In this document: piece after piece, positions 58,219-63,634 of the stretch
Position numbering within the stretch: position 1 is the first letter of the stretch
How the letters are laid out: every line of letters starts with the position of its first letter
The notes under the pieces: model-generated
What the model was told of the DNA's origin: nothing
What the model saw: the letters and a program-made list of their open reading frames with translations, nothing else
Databases searched by the model: none
Made by a program: the position numbers and the translations under genes
Assembly: GCF_013359695.1 (NCBI RefSeq)
Contig: NZ_JABFMU010000035.1
Location: 1 to 63,634 of the forward strand
Direction of reading: 5' to 3'
Length of the DNA stretch: 63,634 bases
Source: Pseudomonas sp. C2B4
GTDB taxonomy: Bacteria > Pseudomonadota > Gammaproteobacteria > Pseudomonadales > Pseudomonadaceae

Positions 58219-59565
58219 TTAGCGGCGAACCTGCTTCAGGGTTTCAGCAATGAGGAACGCCAACTCCAGCGACTGATCAGCATTCATCCGCGGGTCGCAA
58301 TGGGTGTGATACCGATCCGACAAACCGTCTTCGGTAATCGGCCGCGCCCCGCCAATGCATTCAGTAACATTCTGCCCGGTCATCTCGATGTGAATGCCAC
58401 CGGCATAACTGCCTTCGGCTTCGTGCACCTGGAAGAACTGCTTCACTTCGCCGAGGATCTGTGCGAAATCGCGGGTCTTGTAGCCGCTGCTGGCCTTGAT
58501 GGTATTGCCGTGCATCGGGTCCGAACTCCACAGCACTTTCTTGCCTTCACGCTGTACGGCACGGATCAGTTGCGGCAGGTGATCGCCGACCTTGTTTGCG
58601 CCCATCCGCGCAATCAGGTTCAGGCGGCCCGGATCGTTGTCCGGGTTGAGAATGTCGATCAGGCGGATCAGGTCATCGGTGTTCATGCTCGGGCCGACCT
58701 TGACCCCGATCGGGTTGTTGACTCCGCGCAGGAATTCGACGTGAGCACCGTCGAGCTGACGGGTGCGATCACCGATCCACAACATATGGGCCGAGCAATC
58801 GTAGTAATCGTTGGTCAGGCTGTCGCGACGGACGAAGGCTTCTTCGTAGTTCAGCAGTAGTGCTTCGTGGGCGGTGAAGAAGCTGGTCTCGCGCAACTGC
58901 GGCGAGCTGTCCATGCCGCAAGCACGCATGAAGGCCAGTGTTTCATCGATTCGGTCGGCCAGGTGGCTGTACTTTTCCGCCAGCGCCGAGTTGGCGATGA
59001 AGTCCAGGTTCCACTTGTGCACCTGATGCAGGTCGGCAAACCCGCCCTGGGCGAAGGCGCGCAACAGGTTCAGTGTAGCGGTGGACTGGTGGTAGGACTG
59101 CAGCAGGCGTTCCGGGTCCGGCACACGGCTTTTTTCGTCGAAACCGATGCCGTTGACGATGTCGCCACGGTAGGCCGGCAAGGTCACGCCGTCGATGGTC
59201 TCGTCGTTGGCTGAGCGCGGCTTGGCGAACTGCCCGGCCATGCGTCCGACCTTGACCACCGGACAGCCGGCTGCAAACGTCATGACAATCGCCATTTGCA
59301 GCAGCACCTTGAAGGTGTCGCGGATTTTCGCGGCGGAGAACTCGGCGAAGCTTTCGGCGCAGTCGCCGCCCTGCAGCAGGAATGCGCGGCCCTGGGTCAC
59401 TTCTGCAAACTGACGACGCAATTCCCGGGCTTCACCGGCAAACACCAGCGGCGGATAACTGGCCAGGGTTTGCTCGACGTGCTGCAAGTGCGCCATGTCG
59501 GGGTATTGGGGTTGTTGCTGGATCGGCAGGGCGCGCCAGCTGTCAGGACTCCAGGGTTGGCTCAT
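58219..59565 (-). CDS. 3-deoxy-7-phosphoheptulonate synthase, type II
   Basis: A 448-residue class II DAHP synthase of the plant/Mycobacterium kind, unrelated in sequence to the type I enzyme at 42.9-44.0 kb. Signatures are LQGGDCAESFAEF, VKVGRMAGQFAKPRS, and the metal-binding VLWSSDPMHGNT. The start MSQPWSPDSWRALP is the family start. In Pseudomonas the housekeeping type II enzyme is feedback-inhibited by tryptophan or related metabolites in some species; not visible here. Confidence 0.96.
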   Translation of the reverse strand: MSQPWSPDSWRALPIQQQPQYPDMAHLQHVEQTLASYPPLVFAGEARELRRQFAEVTQGRAFLLQGGDCAESFAEFSAAKIRDTFKVLLQMAIVMTFAAGCPVVKVGRMAGQFAKPRSANDETIDGVTLPAYRGDIVNGIGFDEKSRVPDPERLLQSYHQSTATLNLLRAFAQGGFADLHQVHKWNLDFIANSALAEKYSHLADRIDETLAFMRACGMDSSPQLRETSFFTAHEALLLNYEEAFVRRDSLTNDYYDCSAHMLWIGDRTRQLDGAHVEFLRGVNNPIGVKVGPSMNTDDLIRLIDILNPDNDPGRLNLIARMGANKVGDHLPQLIRAVQREGKKVLWSSDPMHGNTIKASSGYKTRDFAQILGEVKQFFQVHEAEGSYAGGIHIEMTGQNVTECIGGARPITEDGLSDRYHTHCDPRMNADQSLELAFLIAETLKQVRR

Positions 59566-59725
59566 CGCGGTCTCTAATGTTTTACGCTCGGACAACCATG
59601 TTATCAGCAATTAGTGCGTGACCTGTTCCCGAAGCTTGACGGACAATCGCGCGTTTGCCGCTGCTCGCAGCGGTGTGATTGCTGCTGTTTACACGACGCA
59701 GGCAAGGTGACGGTCGGGAGACGAA

Positions 59726-60481
59726 ATGACTGAGGAGCGCGTCGAGCATTTGCTCGCCGAGGTGCAGGACGAATTTGGTGTGATCCGCGTGCTGGAAGTG
59801 GCCGATTACCGTTTTCTCGAATTCGGTGATGCCATCGAACAAAGTTGCGTGTTCACGGCCGATCCGAGTTGGCTCGAATACGATTACACCCGGGCGATGC
59901 TGATCGGCGCGCTGTGCCATGAGCAGCCGGAAAGCGCGCTGTTTCTCGGGCTTGGCGCCGGGACGCTGACCCAGGCCTGCCTCAAGTTCCTGCCGCTGGA
60001 AGACGTCGAAGCCATTGAATTGCGCCCTGATGTGCCGCGTCTGGCCATCGAATACCTGGGGTTGGATGACGATCCGCGCCTGTACATCCGCGTGGGCGAT
60101 GCGCTTGAACTGCTCGACACCGCCGAGTCGGCGGACCTGATTTTTGTCGACCTGTATACCGACGTCGGCCCGGGTGTCGGGCATCTGGCGTGGACCTTCC
60201 TGGAAAACTGCCAGAAACGCCTCAATCCGGGTGGCTGGCTGGTGATCAACCAATGGGCCACCGACGACGGCAAGCCACTGGGCGCCGCGTTGCTGCGCGG
60301 GCTCTATCACCGGCATTACTGGGAGTTGCCGGTGAAGGAGGGCAACGTGATCCTGATCGTGCCTTCCGACCTGGATCAGGTGCTGGATATGGAGGGCCTG
60401 ATCGCTCGGGCCGAAGCGCTGGCGCCGCGGTTGGGGTATTCGTTGGATTCGTTGATCAAGGCGATTCGGCCAGCAACTTGA
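59726..60481 (+). CDS. Spermidine-synthase-like methyltransferase-fold protein
   Basis: A 251-residue protein with the spermidine synthase/Rossmann methyltransferase fold. The nucleotide-binding motif is ALFLGLGAGTLTQACLKFL, followed by VEAIELRPDVPRLAIEYLG and LIFVDLYTD. It lacks the GGGDGG signature and aspartates of true SpeE, which is present elsewhere in the window. The function is unknown; it is the sort usually annotated as spermidine synthase by similarity only. Confidence 0.85.
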   Translation: MTEERVEHLLAEVQDEFGVIRVLEVADYRFLEFGDAIEQSCVFTADPSWLEYDYTRAMLIGALCHEQPESALFLGLGAGTLTQACLKFLPLEDVEAIELRPDVPRLAIEYLGLDDDPRLYIRVGDALELLDTAESADLIFVDLYTDVGPGVGHLAWTFLENCQKRLNPGGWLVINQWATDDGKPLGAALLRGLYHRHYWELPVKEGNVILIVPSDLDQVLDMEGLIARAEALAPRLGYSLDSLIKAIRPAT

Positions 60482-60502
60482 TTCGGTGACTGTGAGGGCC
60501 TC

Positions 60503-60566
60503 TTCGCGAGCAGGCTCGCTCCCACAATTGATCGTGATCCAATGTGGGAGCGAGCCTGCTCGCGAA
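60503..60566. repeat. REP pair (inverted)
   Basis: An inverted pair of the main REP core between convergent genes. Confidence 0.9.
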
Positions 60567-60590
60567 AACTTTCTAACTACCCCTACCGAA

Positions 60591-61382
60591 CTAAAGCCCT
60601 TTGAATACGCCGGGCCGCCGCTCCACCAACGACCGCACACCCTCCCGCGCGTCCTCAGTGCTCAGCAACTTCTTCACCAACGCCGGTAACCCCTGCGCTG
60701 CAGCGGTTTCCCCTTCATAACGCGCCTGTCGGGCAGACATCAGCGTCGCCTGAACCCCCAGCGGTGCCTGCCGGGCAATTCGCTCGGCCAGCTCGATTGC
60801 CCGTGGCAGCAAATCCTCACTCGCCATGACTTCCTGCACCAGCCCCAGGTGCAAGGCGTCATGGGCATCGAATTCGTCCCCCGTCAGCATCCAGCGCATG
60901 GCATTGCCCCAGCCGGCCACTTGATGCAGACGCAGCGTGGCGCCGCCGAAAGGAAAAATGCCGCGCTGTACTTCCATTTGCGCGAAGCGGGTATTGCTGG
61001 CGCACAGGTTGATATCGGCGGCGAGCATCAATTCGATACCAATGGTCAGGCAGTAGCCTTGAGCAGCGACGATCACGGGTTTGCTGACCCTTGGGCCGGC
61101 AAACACGGCCCAAGGGTCGCAACCGCCAGGCGGTGCCTGCCAGCCTTCGGTCAGCGCCGCGCTGGCGCTCACCAGATCCAGTCCGGCAGTGAAATGCTCG
61201 CCATGACCAAACACCACCGCCACCCGTGCCTCGCTGTCGGCTTCGAACTCGCCGTAGGCCAGGCTCAGTTCGTTGAGCAGGTCGAGGTCGAAGGCATTGC
61301 GTTTGGCGACCCGATCCAGGCCGATCAACAGAACATGGCCGCGCTTTTCACGGCTCACACGGCTGGTGTCGAGCTCTTTCAT
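60591..61382 (-). CDS. Crotonase/enoyl-CoA hydratase family protein
   Basis: A 263-residue crotonase-fold protein. The oxyanion-hole segments are HGEHFTAGLDLVSASAAL and VIVAAQGYCLTIGIELMLAA. The first catalytic glutamate position (FAQMEVQRGIFPFGG) suggests enoyl-CoA hydratase or isomerase activity, not certain. The start MKELDTSRVSRE was preferred since GAGGA lies 7 nt before it; an ATG 6 nt upstream is too close to that site. Monocistronic; divergent from deaD. Confidence 0.9.
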   Translation of the reverse strand: MKELDTSRVSREKRGHVLLIGLDRVAKRNAFDLDLLNELSLAYGEFEADSEARVAVVFGHGEHFTAGLDLVSASAALTEGWQAPPGGCDPWAVFAGPRVSKPVIVAAQGYCLTIGIELMLAADINLCASNTRFAQMEVQRGIFPFGGATLRLHQVAGWGNAMRWMLTGDEFDAHDALHLGLVQEVMASEDLLPRAIELAERIARQAPLGVQATLMSARQARYEGETAAAQGLPALVKKLLSTEDAREGVRSLVERRPGVFKGL

Positions 61383-61577
61383 GGGCATTTCCTCGGGCGC
61401 AAAGGGGAGTCGGACCGACGGTCCGTGCGTAAAGGGTGAACCGTTTTAGCGCTATAACCCGCAGGGCCGGGCCTTTGAAAAATAGACGCTCGTGCGATTA
61501 TCCGCAAAGCCTGTGACAGAACGCCGTACATGGGTGTTTTGCGTTAAAAAAAGACTCCCTTTTTCGGCAATTTCCGG

Positions 61578-61664
61578 TATAGTGCGCGCCGGCCTTTAGC
61601 CGGGCCGCGTTTAGGTAGAGCAATTCCCCGAAGTCAGCTTCGGCTGCACGTCCGTACTGCGGAC
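61578..61664 (+). promoter_or_regulatory. deaD -10 box and three successive leader hairpins
   Basis: TATAGT (61578-61583) predicts a start near 61590. Three perfect short hairpins follow at once: CCGGC-CTTTA-GCCGG (61589-61603), CCGAAG-TCAG-CTTCGG (61628-61643) and GTCCG-TACTG-CGGAC (61650-61664). No good -35 box is visible. The gap back to the crotonase gene holds no gene. Confidence 0.6.
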
Positions 61665-61767
61665 TCTTCCTTGACGATTCTTTTCATTCATTCGTTTTCG
61701 CAAATCCCCGCCGACAAAGCTGCCAGGGCGACTCTTGAGTCTCAACACGGCATGCGCAGCTTTGGAG

Positions 61768-61805
61768 CATGGGTCTTTGCGGATGCACTTAGAGGCAGAC
61801 CCATG
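61768..61805 (+). promoter_or_regulatory. Start-codon hairpin of deaD
   Basis: CATGGGTCT and AGACCCATG are perfect 9-bp complements. The last three bases are the deaD start codon, and the 20-nt loop contains the ribosome-binding site (AGAGG). Translation may therefore depend on opening this hairpin. Confidence 0.6.
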
Positions 61806-63476
61806 ACCCAGGAAATCGGCGGCTTCGCCGCTCTTGAACTTCATCCCAATATTGTCGCTGCAGTAGTCGCTACCGGCTATGAAGAGCCTTCGGCCATTCA
61901 GCAGCAGTCGATCCCGATCATTCTCGCCGGTCACGATATGATTGGTCAGGCGCAAACCGGTACCGGTAAAACCGCTGCCTTTGCCCTGCCTATCCTGCAC
62001 CGCATTGATCCGTCCAAGCGCGAGCCGCAAGCTCTGATCCTGGCCCCAACTCGTGAGTTGGCGCTGCAAGTTGCAACCGCTTTCGAAACCTACGCCAAGC
62101 AAATGCCGGGCGTGACTGTTGTGGCTGTCTACGGCGGCGCGCCGATGGGCCCACAACTGAAAGCAATCCGTAATGGCGCACAGATCGTTGTCGCCACTCC
62201 GGGCCGTCTGTGCGACCACCTGCGTCGCGACGAAAAAGTTCTGGCGACTGTGAACCACCTGGTTCTCGACGAAGCAGACGAAATGCTCAAACTGGGCTTC
62301 ATGGACGACCTGGAAGTCATCTTCAAGGCCATGCCGGAAACCCGTCAGACCGTATTGTTCTCGGCCACCTTGCCGCAATCGATCCGTGCCATCGCCGAGC
62401 GCCACCTGCGCGACCCGAAGCACGTCAAGATCCAGAGCAAGACCCAGACCGTTACCGCGATCGAACAGGCTCACCTGTTGGTTCACGCTGACCAGAAGAC
62501 TTCTGCCGTTCTCAGCTTGCTGGAAGTGGAAGATTTCGACGCGCTGATCATGTTCGTGCGTACCAAGCAAGCGACCCTGGACCTGGCCAGCGCCCTGGAA
62601 GCCAAAGGCTACAAAGCCGCTGCGCTGAACGGTGACATTGCCCAGAACCAGCGTGAGCGCGTGATCGACTCCCTCAAGGATGGCCGTCTGGACATCGTTG
62701 TGGCGACCGACGTTGCCGCCCGTGGCCTGGACGTTCCGCGCATCACTCACGTGTTCAACGTTGACATGCCGTACGATCCGGAATCCTACGTTCACCGTAT
62801 CGGCCGTACCGGCCGTGCCGGTCGCGAAGGTCGCGCACTGCTGCTGGTGACTCCGCGTGAGCGCCGCATGCTGCAAGTGATCGAGCGTGTAACCGGTCAA
62901 AAGGTTGCTGAAGTTCGTCTGCCAGACGCTCAAGCCGTTCTGGATGCACGCATCAAGAAGCTGACCAACAGCCTGTCGCCGCTGGTGGCTGACGCCGAAT
63001 CGACTCACGGTGATCTGCTTGATCGCCTGACCGCCGACATCGGTTGCAGCCCGCGTGCCCTGGCCGCAGCCCTGCTGCGCAAGGCTACCAACGGTCAAGC
63101 GCTGAACCTGGCCGCGATCGAGAAAGAGCGTCCGCTGGTGCCGAACAACGCACCGCGTGGCGATCGTCCAGAGCGTTCCGGTGATCGTCCTGAGCGTGGT
63201 GACCGTGAGCGTCGTGCACCGATGCCACTGGCTGAAGGTCGTGCCCGTTGCCGTACCGCGCTGGGTGCGCGTGATGGTATCGCTGCCAAGAACCTGCTGG
63301 GCGCCATCCTCAATGAAGGTGGTCTGGCGCGTGAAGCCATCGGTCGCATCCAGGTGCGTGACAGCTTCAGCCTCGTCGAGCTGCCGGAAGATGGTCTGGA
63401 GCGTCTGCTGACCAAGCTGAAGGACACTCGCGTTGCCGGTAAGCAGTTGAAGCTGCGTCGCTACCGCGAAGATTGA
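61803..63476 (+). CDS. deaD: DEAD-box RNA helicase DeaD/CsdA
   Basis: An ATP-dependent RNA helicase used in ribosome assembly and RNA decay, important in the cold. It has 557 aa from ATG MTQEIGGFAALELHP. Motifs are QAQTGTGKTAAF (Walker A), VLDEADEMLKLGF (DEAD), FSATLPQSI and HRIGRTGRAGREGRA. After a basic arginine-rich linker (GDRPERSGDRPERGDRER) comes a DbpA-like RNA-binding domain ending FSLVELPEDGLERLLTKLKD. The frame is open 44 codons upstream, with an in-frame ATG at 61752, but the family start is the one given. A terminator follows. Confidence 0.96.
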   Translation: MTQEIGGFAALELHPNIVAAVVATGYEEPSAIQQQSIPIILAGHDMIGQAQTGTGKTAAFALPILHRIDPSKREPQALILAPTRELALQVATAFETYAKQMPGVTVVAVYGGAPMGPQLKAIRNGAQIVVATPGRLCDHLRRDEKVLATVNHLVLDEADEMLKLGFMDDLEVIFKAMPETRQTVLFSATLPQSIRAIAERHLRDPKHVKIQSKTQTVTAIEQAHLLVHADQKTSAVLSLLEVEDFDALIMFVRTKQATLDLASALEAKGYKAAALNGDIAQNQRERVIDSLKDGRLDIVVATDVAARGLDVPRITHVFNVDMPYDPESYVHRIGRTGRAGREGRALLLVTPRERRMLQVIERVTGQKVAEVRLPDAQAVLDARIKKLTNSLSPLVADAESTHGDLLDRLTADIGCSPRALAAALLRKATNGQALNLAAIEKERPLVPNNAPRGDRPERSGDRPERGDRERRAPMPLAEGRARCRTALGARDGIAAKNLLGAILNEGGLAREAIGRIQVRDSFSLVELPEDGLERLLTKLKDTRVAGKQLKLRRYRED

Positions 63477-63502
63477 TCCGCTCCCGGGCTGATTGATCGA
63501 AC

Positions 63503-63537
63503 AAAAAAATCCCCGACTGGTTCGGGGATTTTTTTTG
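63503..63537 (+). terminator. Terminator of deaD
   Basis: AAAAAAATCCCCGA and its complement form a stem with a CTGG loop, ending in a long T-run. Confidence 0.92.
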
Positions 63538-63568
63538 CCTGCTTTTTGCCTTCTAGCCGGTGTTGCGC

Positions 63569-63627
63569 CCTTCGCGAGCAGGCTCGCTCCCACATTCTAT
63601 CTGTGGGAGCGAGCCTGCTCGCGAAGG
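63569..63627. repeat. REP pair (inverted), very short loop
   Basis: Two full REP cores face each other across only about 7 nt, making the tightest hairpin of the window. Confidence 0.92.
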
Positions 63628-63634
63628 CAGCGAC

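Noticed and set aside
61671..61802. N-terminal extension of DeaD (44 extra codons, in-frame ATG at 61752)
   Set aside because: The family starts at MTQE, the extension has no similarity, and the ribosome site AGAGG fits the later ATG. Kept as a note only.
61611..63593. 660-codon open frame on the minus strand across deaD
   Set aside because: It is fully antisense to an intact helicase gene with all motifs. Its composition (rich in Q, R, T and G) is that of a reverse frame, and no ribosome site or family resemblance is seen.

Overview
The window is about 63.6 kb of a Pseudomonas chromosome, most likely from the P. fluorescens group. The signs are the high G+C coding style, many copies of the palindromic REP sequence with core GCGAGCAGGCTCGCTCCCACA, the OprI lipoprotein, EF-P with Arg32 next to EarP, a DUF3509 protein and the mtnB-mtnD-mtnC salvage genes. 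As far as I remember the PAO1 gene order, several blocks match it: folE to speE, the fad-like pair to cysB, greB-tesA-ldt-oprI, and efp-ohr-deaD. I see no transposase, integrase, phage module or CRISPR array. This is core genome, with REP pairs as the main mobile-like content.

Left part (1-24.4 kb). A LysE exporter and a purine permease are followed by a MarR/aminotransferase divergent pair. Then come a folE-Smr-isochorismatase stretch, prmB, aroC, an MFS gene and the methionine-salvage genes mtnB, mtnD and mtnC. A DUF3509 gene, an acyl-CoA synthetase, an ankyrin protein, speE and an RraB-like protein follow. The section ends with a three-gene operon: circularly permuted ATP-grasp, alpha-E and transglutaminase.

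Middle part (24.4-42.8 kb). A REP array precedes a cytochrome c gene and a 31-codon membrane peptide. Next are a thiolase/FadB-like beta-oxidation pair, an amidotransferase, CorA, an acyltransferase, a crotonase and tRNA-Ser(GGA). After these come YbjQ, a glycine-zipper protein, a 102-residue protein behind a SAM-II-like riboswitch, greB, an FtsX/LolD-type ABC pair divergent from tesA, an L,D-transpeptidase and oprI.

Right part (42.8-63.6 kb). This holds a GNAT protein, a type I DAHP synthase, PilZ and thioredoxin-like proteins, a PanE-like reductase, a 5'-nucleotidase, a universal stress protein and cysB. A GreA/B-like factor, earP-efp, an esterase, ohr/ohrR, two LysR genes around a TSUP transporter, DUF1127 and a YcaQ-like protein follow. 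The window closes with a type II DAHP synthase, a spermidine-synthase-like protein, a crotonase and the DEAD-box helicase deaD.

How the genes connect. The two DAHP synthases and AroC are the entry and exit steps of the shikimate pathway. SpeE releases methylthioadenosine, which the mtn genes help recycle to methionine, and the SAM-II-like element may sense the same metabolite pool. EarP modifies EF-P, and OhrR controls Ohr. The most noteworthy non-coding features are the SAM-II-like riboswitch at 35.3 kb, a minus-strand sRNA candidate at 20.9-21.05 kb whose hairpin loop is complementary to Shine-Dalgarno sequences, a hairpin that traps the deaD start codon, and a sigma-54-type promoter ahead of the DUF3509 gene.
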